This document shows, in pieces, positions 1 through 7,195 of a stretch of DNA of 8,560 nt. This DNA comes from an uncultured Gemmatimonadota bacterium. Lineage in GTDB: Bacteria > Gemmatimonadota > Gemmatimonadetes > Longimicrobiales > Gaopeijiaceae. The stretch covers positions 1 to 8,560 of the forward strand of contig CALHIO010000046.1 in the NCBI GenBank assembly GCA_938030915.1, given 5' to 3'. The notes under the pieces were generated by a model, which searched no databases, had not been told where the DNA came from, and saw only the letters and a program-made list of their open reading frames with translations. A program made the translations under genes and the position numbers. How positions within the stretch are numbered: the first letter of the stretch is position 1; every line of letters starts with the position of its first letter.

Positions 1-1
1 A

Positions 2-1138
2 GCGGACGCCTACCGCAGGGTACTCGAGATCCAGCCGGACGACGCGACGGCGCTCAACAATCTCGCCATTCATTACAATGAACGGCGCGACTACGCGCGA
101 GCCCGGGATCTATACGTGCGGGCGATCGAAGGACCCGGGCGAACCCGCAACGCGTTCAACAATGTCGTCGGCACACTCTACTCTCTGGGTGAAAAGGAAG
201 CAGCCCTGGAGGTCCTCGATCAGGGTGAGGCGCTGTACCCCCTGGACCCGGGGATGCGCGTTCGTCGGCTTCGCATCCTTTGGGGTCTCGGTCGGCACCA
301 GGACGCCATAGACACGGGCCGCGCCATCATGGAGGCCTTTCCCGATGCGACGCTGACACACCTGGAAATCCTCGGTGAGCTGGGTGCGATCGAGTCGGCA
401 CGAGGGCGGGTCGAGGCGGCGCGGCTGATTCAGGGCGAGCTTCGCAGCCTGGCGGCTCGTGCGACCAGGCCAGGTTCGATCTTCGCGGCAGAAACTGCGC
501 TGGGCTCACTCGATCTGCAGTCAGGGGCGGATACCGTCGCAGTCGCTCGGAGACTGGAGGAGCGCTTCGACGAGATCTTCGCGGATGTCCCTCCGATCAA
601 TCGCCCGTATGGAGACATGGCGCGGCTCTGGGCCGGCATGGCCGGTGATCCAGACCGAGCTCGACTCTGGGCAGACCGCGCCCTGAACGTCTTGCCTCCC
701 GAAGCGGTGGGGTCACCGTTCTACGAGGAGATTCTTCTTCAGATCGACGGGTTCATCGGACTCGCCGAGGGAGAGTACCTCGTGACGATCGAGTCACTTC
801 AGGAGGTCGCACGAAGACAGAACGACTGCGACGTATGCTTCCTCGATGTCTTCGCCGACGCCCACGAAGGGCTCGGACAGCCAGACTCGGCGGCCGTCTA
901 CCTGGAGCGGTTTCTCGCGCTCGATGAAATGAACCTGGTCTGGGGACGCGAGACTTCCGCAGCCGACCGACTCGAACAACTTGCACGACTGTACGAAGAG
1001 ATCGGCCAAGACGCCGAGGCGGCAGAGACATGGACTCGTTTCGCGGACCGGTGGGTCGATGCCGACCCGGTGCTCCAGCCGCGCGTACGGACAGCGCGGG
1101 CGCATGCCGAACGACTGACCGGAACACCGGGTCCCTGA
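2..1138 (+). CDS. TPR-repeat protein, C-terminal part (5' end outside window)
   Basis: The frame is open from base 2 to a TGA at 1136-1138, giving 378 residues with no start visible, so the true N-terminus lies upstream. Residues 1-43 form a clear tetratricopeptide pair of helices (VLEIQPDDATALNNLA, then RARDLYVRAIE). More degenerate helical repeats follow through about residue 340, for example around GEKEAALEVLDQGEALYPLD and GLGQPDSAAVYLERFLALD. A CxxC pair lies at residues 276-279. The C-terminus (RFADRWVDADPVLQPRV, residues 346-362) resembles, from memory, the tail of the TPR region that follows Ser/Thr kinase or transcription-regulator domains in Gemmatimonadota and Acidobacteria. The missing upstream part may therefore be such a domain; this is inference. 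TPR arrays mediate protein-protein contacts, and no catalytic motif is visible here. The gene converges on trpE across 22 bases. Identification as TPR is confident; the specific role is unknown. Confidence 0.85.
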   Translation, partial: ADAYRRVLEIQPDDATALNNLAIHYNERRDYARARDLYVRAIEGPGRTRNAFNNVVGTLYSLGEKEAALEVLDQGEALYPLDPGMRVRRLRILWGLGRHQDAIDTGRAIMEAFPDATLTHLEILGELGAIESARGRVEAARLIQGELRSLAARATRPGSIFAAETALGSLDLQSGADTVAVARRLEERFDEIFADVPPINRPYGDMARLWAGMAGDPDRARLWADRALNVLPPEAVGSPFYEEILLQIDGFIGLAEGEYLVTIESLQEVARRQNDCDVCFLDVFADAHEGLGQPDSAAVYLERFLALDEMNLVWGRETSAADRLEQLARLYEEIGQDAEAAETWTRFADRWVDADPVLQPRVRTARAHAERLTGTPGP

Positions 1139-1159
1139 GCATCGCTCGGCAGCACCCGG
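1127..1159. terminator. Possible bidirectional hairpin between convergent genes
   Basis: CCGGGT at 1127-1132 is complementary to ACCCGG at 1154-1159. Between them a second small stem can form, CTGAGC (1135-1140) with GCTCGG (1144-1149) including one G-T pair, closed by a three-base loop. The structure spans the TPR stop codon and the 22-base gap before the trpE stop, which is where a shared terminator for two convergent genes would sit. No T-tract follows on either strand, so it is not a classical intrinsic terminator. Confidence 0.3.
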
Positions 1160-1160
1160 G

Positions 1161-2663
1161 TCAGCTGTCCTGACCTCCCACCATCGAAGCCGCCCTCAAC
1201 AACGCCCGAGCCTTGTTGAGCGTCTCCTCGAACTCCGCGGCAGGGTCCGAGTCGAGCACGATTCCTGCCCCAGCCTGAACGTGGGCCATTCCGTCCTTTG
1301 CGAGAACAGTCCGGATCGTGATCGCCGTGTCCATGGATACCCCGCCGTAGTTGAAGTACCCGACCGCCCCGGCATACGGGCCGCGGCGAACGGTCTCGAG
1401 CTCGTCGATGATCTCCATCGCCCTGACCTTCGGCGCGCCGGACACGGTGCCCGCCGGAAAACACGCCTTGAACACGTCGATCGCCCCCAACCCATCCCGG
1501 AGGCGCCCCTCGACCTGACTCACGATGTGCATCACGTGCGAGTAACGTTCGACGACCATCAGATCGGGGACGTGGACCGAGCCGTACTCGGCCACCCGAC
1601 CGACGTCGTTTCGCCCCAGATCCACGAGCATGCGGTGCTCGGCGAGTTCCTTCTCGTCGGCGAGGAGATCCTCCGCGAGCGCGCGTTCCTCTTCGGGTGT
1701 CGCCCCACGCGGACGCGTTCCCGCGATGGGACGGACCGTAACGGTCCCGTCCTCCACCCGGACCAGCACCTCCGGCGAACTGCCGACGAGGCAGACACCG
1801 TCCAGCTCGAGGAAGTAGAGGTAAGGAGAAGGGTTCAGAGTGCGCAGCCCGCGATACAGATCGAATGGCGTCGACTCCAGCGGGAACGAGAGGCGCTGAC
1901 TGAGCACCACCTGAAAGGCGTCTCCCGCCCTGATGTAGTCGCGAACCCGCTCGACCCCGACCTCGAAGTCCTCCCGAGTCGTGGACGAGGTGAAGGCCGG
2001 GTCCTCGTCCGGCTCCGGAGCCAGCGACAGCGGCGAGGGGGGTGCCGCCCGATCGAGGCAGCGCACCATCTCGGCAGTACGTTCAGCGGCTGAATCATAG
2101 GCCGACCGAAGGCTCCCCTCGTCCATGCCCTTGTGAACCGGCACCGACGCAATCGCCATCGCGCGACCCTTGAGGTTGTCGATCGCGAGCACGATGTCGG
2201 TGAAGACGAACAGACCGTCTGGAAGACCGAGGTCGTCCGGCGGGCCGTCCGGGAGATGCTCGATCGCGCGCACGATGTCGTAGGAGAAGTAGCCGACAGC
2301 CCCTCCCCAGAAGCGTGGCAGTCCCTCCACCTGCGCCGGCTGCTCCGCGTTCAGCCGGGCATCCAGATCGCCGAGGGGGTCGTCCGTCTCGACGTCGGTC
2401 CAGCCCTCGTTCCGGGTCCAAACCGCGACGCACCCGTCCTGCAGCCGCCAGGCGCTACGCGGCCGGGTCCCGAGGAAGGTGTATCGGGCCCATTGCTCCC
2501 CCCCGACGACCGACTCGAGGAGGAATCCGAAGGGCGGTTCTGCTAGCTTCGCATACGCGGTAACCGCGGTATCCACATCGAACAGGAACTCGCGCCAGAC
2601 CGGGACAACGCCTGCATGGGCGGCGAGGTCACGGAAGTGTTCGAAGGACGGAAAGAGCTGCAT
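1161..2663 (-). CDS. trpE: Anthranilate synthase component I (TrpE)
   Basis: TrpE converts chorismate to anthranilate, the first committed step of tryptophan synthesis, using ammonia delivered by the glutaminase subunit TrpG. The predicted protein has 500 residues, normal for the family. An N-terminal anthranilate synthase I domain (about 1-150) carries the tryptophan-binding LLES motif at 48-51. The chorismate-binding domain (about 230-495) shows GDAFQVVLSQR (247-257), NPSPYLYFL (277-285), PIAGTRPRG (312-320), the EKELAEHRMLVDLGRND block (from 337), HVMHIVSQVEG (376-386), FPAGTVSGAPK (402-412) and QAGAGIVLDSDP (463-474). LLES and the QVVLSQR block favour TrpE over PabB. Retained LLES suggests feedback inhibition by tryptophan; the SPYM element has Leu in place of Met. 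I chose ATG 2663 because the family begins close to 'FPS-EEF'; GTG 2678 would add five residues, and neither has a Shine-Dalgarno site. No trpG, trpD or trpC follows: the next gene downstream is the convergent TPR gene, so trpE appears monocistronic. Confidence 0.96.
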   Translation of the reverse strand: MQLFPSFEHFRDLAAHAGVVPVWREFLFDVDTAVTAYAKLAEPPFGFLLESVVGGEQWARYTFLGTRPRSAWRLQDGCVAVWTRNEGWTDVETDDPLGDLDARLNAEQPAQVEGLPRFWGGAVGYFSYDIVRAIEHLPDGPPDDLGLPDGLFVFTDIVLAIDNLKGRAMAIASVPVHKGMDEGSLRSAYDSAAERTAEMVRCLDRAAPPSPLSLAPEPDEDPAFTSSTTREDFEVGVERVRDYIRAGDAFQVVLSQRLSFPLESTPFDLYRGLRTLNPSPYLYFLELDGVCLVGSSPEVLVRVEDGTVTVRPIAGTRPRGATPEEERALAEDLLADEKELAEHRMLVDLGRNDVGRVAEYGSVHVPDLMVVERYSHVMHIVSQVEGRLRDGLGAIDVFKACFPAGTVSGAPKVRAMEIIDELETVRRGPYAGAVGYFNYGGVSMDTAITIRTVLAKDGMAHVQAGAGIVLDSDPAAEFEETLNKARALLRAASMVGGQDS

Positions 2664-2687
2664 GAGCAACACAGACACGGCGGAGCG

Positions 2688-4703
2688 ATGAGCGCCCCAA
2701 TGTCCACGAGCCCTGCGGGGGCGTCAACGCCGCTTCTGGCCGTCGATACGGGCGGCACATTCACCGATCTCGTCCTGCTTTCGGACGGTGAGATCCGCAC
2801 GCTGAAGGTGCCGTCCACACCGCACGATCCTTCGCAAGCCGTTCTCGACGGCATCCGGGAGATCCTGGGTGAGGCCGGGGACTTCGCCCTCCTGCACGGT
2901 TCGACCGTCGCGACGAACGCCCTGCTGGAGCGTCGAGGGGCGCGGGTCGTCCTCGTAACGAACGAGGGATTCGAGGACGTGATCGAGATCGGACGCCAGG
3001 ATCGACCCCAGCTCTACGCACTCGTGGGCCACCGGCTGCCACCGCTCGTTGATCGAGACGACCGTATCGGCGTGCCCGGCCGCCTGGGACCGCAAGGTGA
3101 GGAGCTCACACCCCTCGACCCCGAGCGACTCGAAGAGCTGGCTCACCAGATTCGCGCTCGCGGCGCGGAGTCGGTGGCGGTGTCACTACTGCACGCCTAC
3201 GCCAATCCCGATCACGAGCGCGCCGTGTCCAGAGCCATCGTCGACGGACTCGGAGACGAGGGACTTCCGGTCTCCGTTTCCAGTGACATCGTCCCCGAGT
3301 TCCGGGAGTACGAGCGAACCTCGACCACCGTACTCAACGCGTACGTTGCGCCGATCATGGATCGTTACCTGGGTCGCCTGGCGCGGGAAGCGGGGGCGAC
3401 CCGAGTCTCGATCATGGGCTCGAACGGAGGCACACTTCCGATCGATCGCGCGCGCCGCGAACCGGTCCACACCGTCCTGTCCGGTCCGGCCGGCGGCGTC
3501 GTCGGTGCATTGACGTGGGCACGGAGAGCGGGCTTCGACTCGGTTCTTTCCTTCGATATGGGAGGAACGTCCACGGACGTGTCCCTCTGCCCCGGTCGCC
3601 CCCTGCGGACGCGCGAGTTCTCGATCGGTGGCCAGCCGGCGGCCATCCCGGTCATCGACATCCATACCGTCGGCGCCGGCGGCGGATCGATCGCGAGGGT
3701 CGACGCCGGGGGTGCGTTGCGCGTCGGACCGCGCAGCGCCGGAGCCCAGCCCGGTCCCATCTGTTACGGAAACGGCGGCACCGACGTCACGGTTACGGAC
3801 GCCCATGTCTGGCTAGGCCGACTCCCGGCCGACGCCTTCCTCGGTGGAACGCGAACGCTGAATCGTGCCGCGATCGAAGCGCCCCTGAAGGTGATCGCCG
3901 ATGCGCTTCACATGAGTCTCGACGAGGCAGCCGAAGGTGTACTCGCAGTCGCGGATACCGCCATGGAGCGCGCGCTGCGGGTCATCTCCGTCGAACGCGG
4001 ATACGATCCGGTCGACTTCGCAGTCGTCGCCTTCGGAGGAGCGGGCGCCCTGCACGTCGCCGAGCTCACTCGGCGACTTGGTGCCCGCACGGCCCTGATC
4101 CCGCCCGATCCAGGTCTGCTCTCCGCCTACGGCATGCTCGCGTCCCCGGTCACCCGAGAGATGTCACGAACCGTGCTCCTGAACGATGGAATGCCGAACA
4201 TCGAAGCACAGCTCGCGGACGGGCTCGATACCCTCGAGGAGGCCGCGCGCAGCTCCATGGTACAGGAGGGCATACCCGATGAACATCTGACCACCGAGCG
4301 ATGGATCGACGCGCGCTACCAGGGTCAGAGCTTCGAACTCGGCGTCCCCGCTGATGAATGGGTCGAGGCATTTCATTCGGCCCATCACGAGCGATACGGG
4401 TACCGACGGGATGAAGCATCCATCGAAGCCGTGACGCTTCGCGTGGTCGTCTCCGCACCCCCCAACGACCTCGGAGCGCGTCGCCTCGAAGGAGCGTCCT
4501 CCTACGTCGAGCCCGGACCGATTTCGGTCGTCTACGCCGGGCAGGCCCATGAGGCGATGAGCGTGTGGCGGCGTGATCTTCGCCCCGGCGACACCTTTCC
4601 GGGTCCGCTCGTGGTCCAGGAGTACAGCGGCACGGCCTGGGTTCCGCCTGGGTGGACGATGACCGTGGACGCCTGGGGGACGTTGCACCTTACGGCAGAC
4701 TGA
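2688..4703 (+). CDS. hyuA: Hydantoinase A / 5-oxoprolinase A-type ATPase subunit (HyuA family)
   Basis: HyuA-type proteins use ATP to activate cyclic amides (hydantoins, 5-oxoproline) or, in relatives, ketones for carboxylation, normally as a complex with a HyuB subunit. The 671 residues match the family length. The N-terminal ASKHA-like domain begins with LLAVDTGGTFTD (16-27) and continues with the HGSTVATNALLERRGA block (70-85) and the SVAVSLLHAYANPDHE block (162-177). The central hydantoinase A domain shows SSDIVPEFREYERTS (198-212), IMGSNGG (242-248), LSGPAGG (264-270), SFDMGGTSTDVSL (288-300), TVGAGGGSIA (327-336) and AFGGAGALH (448-456). The C-terminal domain ends with RYQGQSFELGVP (543-554) and the VVQEYSGTAWVPPGW stretch (642-656). 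Start: ATG 2688 leaves about 15 residues before the first strand; ATG 2700 is an alternative. GGAG at 2682-2685 is two bases from the first and fourteen from the second, so neither has good spacing. No hyuB is adjacent. Substrate cannot be told from sequence; the symbol denotes the family only. Confidence 0.9.
   Translation: MSAPMSTSPAGASTPLLAVDTGGTFTDLVLLSDGEIRTLKVPSTPHDPSQAVLDGIREILGEAGDFALLHGSTVATNALLERRGARVVLVTNEGFEDVIEIGRQDRPQLYALVGHRLPPLVDRDDRIGVPGRLGPQGEELTPLDPERLEELAHQIRARGAESVAVSLLHAYANPDHERAVSRAIVDGLGDEGLPVSVSSDIVPEFREYERTSTTVLNAYVAPIMDRYLGRLAREAGATRVSIMGSNGGTLPIDRARREPVHTVLSGPAGGVVGALTWARRAGFDSVLSFDMGGTSTDVSLCPGRPLRTREFSIGGQPAAIPVIDIHTVGAGGGSIARVDAGGALRVGPRSAGAQPGPICYGNGGTDVTVTDAHVWLGRLPADAFLGGTRTLNRAAIEAPLKVIADALHMSLDEAAEGVLAVADTAMERALRVISVERGYDPVDFAVVAFGGAGALHVAELTRRLGARTALIPPDPGLLSAYGMLASPVTREMSRTVLLNDGMPNIEAQLADGLDTLEEAARSSMVQEGIPDEHLTTERWIDARYQGQSFELGVPADEWVEAFHSAHHERYGYRRDEASIEAVTLRVVVSAPPNDLGARRLEGASSYVEPGPISVVYAGQAHEAMSVWRRDLRPGDTFPGPLVVQEYSGTAWVPPGWTMTVDAWGTLHLTAD
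2699..2727 (-). promoter_or_regulatory. Possible sigma70-like promoter for trpE
   Basis: On the minus strand, TTGACG (complement of 2722-2727) matches the -35 consensus at five of six positions. After a 17-base spacer comes GACATT (complement of 2699-2704), a weak -10 with three of six matches. Transcription would begin near 2692, leaving a leader of roughly 14 to 29 bases before the two candidate trpE starts. The site lies inside the first codons of the divergent hyuA, so the two genes would share control DNA. The -10 is poor and the match may be chance. Confidence 0.3.
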
Positions 4704-4726
4704 GGCCCCGGCAGCCCCTATCTTTC

Positions 4727-4754
4727 CGGACTCGTGCACAGGCACGGGGATCCG
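4727..4754 (+). other. Hairpin in the hyuA - glycosyltransferase gap
   Basis: CGTGC (4733-4737) pairs with GCACG (4742-4746) around a four-base loop, and CGGA (4727-4730) with TCCG (4751-4754) forms an outer stem separated by a small internal loop. It lies in the 68-base gap between the hyuA stop and the next start, ending 17 bases before ATG 4772. Without a T-tract it is not a convincing intrinsic terminator. It could be a leader structure of the downstream gene or simply chance in GC-rich DNA. Confidence 0.2.
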
Positions 4755-4771
4755 TTCGCATTCAGACCAGC

Positions 4772-7132
4772 ATGAGCCGAGACGCCACGAAACCCTCCCG
4801 GTCCGACGACAACGCCTCGACAGCCCACGGCCTCGACTCCGATGCGACGCGTGGCGGCGCGGGCTCGGATGACCTGAAGCCGCCGTATATCGCGGCCCTC
4901 ATCGCAGGGCTCGCCGTCTTCGCCCTGTACGCGATCACCCTGGCGCCGACGACGGCGTTCTGGGACACGAGCGAGTACATCGCGACCGGGGAGATCATGG
5001 GGATCCCGCATCCACCCGGGAACCCGCTCTTCGTCGTACTCGCACGTGCCTGGTCGATCCTGCTCGCGCCGCTCGGCCTGTCCGTCGCGGTGAAGATCAA
5101 TCTCTTCAGCACACTGATGAGTGCGACGGCGCACGCTCTGTGGTTCCTCGTCGTGCACCACATTCTGAGGCACTTCTCGGAGGACCGTATCTTCCGTCTG
5201 GCCGGTGCCGGAGCCGCGGTCCTCGTGAGCGCGACGGCCTTCACCGTATGGAATCAGTCGAACGTCAACGAGAAGGTCTACACGGTCTCACTCCTCACCA
5301 TCGCGCTGCTCTCCTGGCTCGCCGTCCGCTGGCAGGAAAATCTCGGGAAGGGAAAAGACGACAACCTCCTCGTCCTGATGGCCTTCGTCCTGGCCCTGAG
5401 TGTCGGTAACCACCTGATGGCCTTCCTCGCCGCGCCGGCGATCGGCCTCTTCATCCTCTGGGTCCACCCGCAGACGCTTCTGAACTGGCGGCTGTACGTC
5501 GCGGGGCTGGTCGCGGCGATCATCGGCCTCTCGATCCACCTCTTCCTTCCGATCCGCGCCGGACTCAGCCCGATCATCAACGAGGCCGCACCGACGTGCC
5601 CGGACATCGGATCGGCGATCACCGCCGTCGTCAGCTATGGAAAGGCCGGCTGCGTCGCTCTGTCGGAGGCGCTGAACCGTTCACAGTACTCCAAGCCTCC
5701 GCTCGTTCCCCGACAGGCACCGCTCGCCGATCAGTTCGTGAACTACCTGCAGTACTTCGACTGGCAGTGGGCCCGGTCGCTCGGCGGTGAGCAGGGCGTC
5801 TTCGCGCGCATCCGCCTGCCTTTCACGATGCTCTTCAGCGGGCTCGGGATCTGGGGCGCCGTGGAGCACTACCGCCGGGACAAGGCCAGCTTCATCTATG
5901 TCGCGACCCTCTTCGTGACACTGTCGGTCGCCCTCGTCTACTACCTGAACTTCAAGTACGGGTACTCCCTGCTCGCTCCGGTGGCGGACCGCTCCCTGCA
6001 CGAGGTACGTGAGCGTGACTACTTCTTCGTCGTGAGTTTCTCGGTCTGGGGCCTGTGGGCCGGCATGGGCATCGCGACTCTCTGGAAGGAGGCGGCTCAC
6101 GAAGTGGGAGCGGGCCTCAAGAAGACCAGTCCGATCCTCGGACTCGCGCTGCTTCCGCTGGTCCTGAACTGGAGCTGGGCGACCCGCACCTATGACTACG
6201 CCGCGAGAGACTGGGCGTACAACCTGCTCCAGAGCGTCGAGCCGTATTCCGTTCTTTTTACGAACGGCGACAACGACACCTTCCCACTGTGGTACCTGCA
6301 GGAGGTCGAAGGCATCCGTCGTGACGTGACCGTCATCGTCACCTCGTACCTCAATACGGACTGGTACACGAAGCAGCTCAAGGACCTGACGGCACCCTGC
6401 GGAGACACCGACCCCGCGTCCGACTGGAGCGTCATCCAGTGTCAGCGGCCGTACGACCCGACGAACACGCCGGCCGCGTACGTGACGGATCCGGCCGAGG
6501 CCGACGGCCGCACACCGATCGTGGTCGAGTCGATCTCGGCACCGACGAAAAGTATCCTGCCGCTGACGGACGAGCAGATCGAAGAGGCCGCGCTCGCCTA
6601 CACGCGGTTGGATCAGAGTGTCGCGGTTCAGATCGGCAATATCGAGGCGCGCCTGCCCGGAGGGATGCTTCTCCAGCCCTGGCAGCGCTTCGCCCTTACC
6701 CTCCTCGTCGAGTCGATCGACGACCGGCCCATCTACTTCGCCTCGAGCGGGAACGCAGCGGCATCCCTGGGCGTGCAACCGTATCTGGTCCGGCAGGGGC
6801 TCGCCTTCCGCTTGAGCAACGGAGCCCCCGCCGACAACGCGCGCTTCACGGCTCTCCGTCAGTCTCCGTACCTGCCGGTCACCGGCGAGTTCGTCGACAG
6901 CGAGCGTACTGCCCTGCTCGCCGACGAAGTCTTCATGCATCGGGGCGGCATTCCTGACTGGGATCACTGGCCCGACATCGCGACCATCGGAATACCGAAC
7001 TACTACTCGTGGGTCTACCTGGCGTTGGCCGAGGCTGCGGTCCGTGTGGGCGACGTGGACCGTCGCGATCGGTACGAGGTGCTCGCGCAGCAGTGGCAGA
7101 TCCTCGGGACACCCGACCAGGCTGGGCTGTAG
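4772..7132 (+). CDS. DUF2723 / TMEM260-like multi-pass membrane glycosyltransferase (GT-C fold)
   Basis: A 786-residue membrane protein of the DUF2723 family (treated in databases as glycosyltransferase family 117). Its eukaryotic relative TMEM260 is a protein O-mannosyltransferase, so a lipid-linked-sugar-dependent transferase acting on the outer face of the membrane is likely; acceptor and sugar are unknown. The N-terminal 36 residues are hydrophilic and probably disordered. The first membrane helix (about 39-60) is followed by FWDTSEYIA (63-71) and GIPHPPGNPLF (77-87), whose acidic residues D65/E68 and H80 are the expected catalytic-loop signature. Further hydrophobic segments lie near 85-105, 115-132, 145-160, 172-186, 198-230, 241-261, 350-365, 373-392, 416-437 and 454-468. 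The C-terminal soluble region starts with FTNGDNDTFPLWYLQEVEG (496-514), a second family hallmark. ATG 4772 was chosen because upstream codons overlap hyuA and do not look family-like; no clear Shine-Dalgarno site is present. The gene follows hyuA by 68 bases on the same strand, but no functional link is evident. Confidence 0.88.
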   Translation: MSRDATKPSRSDDNASTAHGLDSDATRGGAGSDDLKPPYIAALIAGLAVFALYAITLAPTTAFWDTSEYIATGEIMGIPHPPGNPLFVVLARAWSILLAPLGLSVAVKINLFSTLMSATAHALWFLVVHHILRHFSEDRIFRLAGAGAAVLVSATAFTVWNQSNVNEKVYTVSLLTIALLSWLAVRWQENLGKGKDDNLLVLMAFVLALSVGNHLMAFLAAPAIGLFILWVHPQTLLNWRLYVAGLVAAIIGLSIHLFLPIRAGLSPIINEAAPTCPDIGSAITAVVSYGKAGCVALSEALNRSQYSKPPLVPRQAPLADQFVNYLQYFDWQWARSLGGEQGVFARIRLPFTMLFSGLGIWGAVEHYRRDKASFIYVATLFVTLSVALVYYLNFKYGYSLLAPVADRSLHEVRERDYFFVVSFSVWGLWAGMGIATLWKEAAHEVGAGLKKTSPILGLALLPLVLNWSWATRTYDYAARDWAYNLLQSVEPYSVLFTNGDNDTFPLWYLQEVEGIRRDVTVIVTSYLNTDWYTKQLKDLTAPCGDTDPASDWSVIQCQRPYDPTNTPAAYVTDPAEADGRTPIVVESISAPTKSILPLTDEQIEEAALAYTRLDQSVAVQIGNIEARLPGGMLLQPWQRFALTLLVESIDDRPIYFASSGNAAASLGVQPYLVRQGLAFRLSNGAPADNARFTALRQSPYLPVTGEFVDSERTALLADEVFMHRGGIPDWDHWPDIATIGIPNYYSWVYLALAEAAVRVGDVDRRDRYEVLAQQWQILGTPDQAGL

Positions 7133-7157
7133 ACGGGGCCTGAACACCGAGGCATCA

Positions 7158-7173
7158 CCGGCAATGCAGCCGG
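7158..7173. terminator. Possible hairpin between convergent glycosyltransferase and cyclodeaminase-family genes
   Basis: CCGGC (7158-7162) pairs with GCCGG (7169-7173) around a six-base loop. It lies in the 63-base gap between two convergent stop codons (7130-7132 on plus, 7196-7198 on minus), a position where a bidirectional terminator is expected. The stem is only five base pairs and no T-tract follows on either strand, so the call is weak. Confidence 0.25.
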
Positions 7174-7195
7174 CTTCGATCAGGTAGAGGGCGAA

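Noticed and set aside
1281..2093. A 270-residue plus-strand open frame inside trpE
   Set aside because: Antisense to the conserved TrpE chorismate-binding domain; rich in Arg, Asp and His with no motif. It is a shadow of codon bias.
2556..2568. Palindrome CGCGGT-A-ACCGCG near the trpE 5' end
   Set aside because: Six-base arms are expected about twice by chance in a window this size, and the bases are explained by the codons for a Thr-Ala-Val-Thr-Ala stretch.
2616..2687. N-terminal extension of HyuA starting at ATG 2616 (or GTG 2637 with GAGG upstream)
   Set aside because: It would overlap the trpE start and add residues not expected before the LLAVDTGGTFTD strand. The GTG with GAGG eight bases upstream is tolerable on spacing, but family length favours 2688 or 2700.
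3440..3463. Alternating CG-rich tract in hyuA
   Set aside because: It encodes conserved-phase residues (Ile-Asp-Arg-Ala-Arg-Arg) in high-GC codons; no repeat structure or non-coding role is apparent.
3515..4282. A 255-residue frame on the same strand as hyuA, in another phase
   Set aside because: Extremely Arg-rich sequence lying over intact HyuA motifs; an out-of-phase shadow.
4652..4771. Extension of the DUF2723 protein to ATG 4652
   Set aside because: It would overlap the hyuA coding end in another phase and adds 40 Arg-rich residues unlike a family N-terminus.
5681..7147. A 488-residue open frame on the minus strand across the glycosyltransferase gene
   Set aside because: It is fully antisense to a strongly supported family member, has an Arg/Val/Asp-rich composition typical of GC-rich antisense frames, and shows no recognisable domain.
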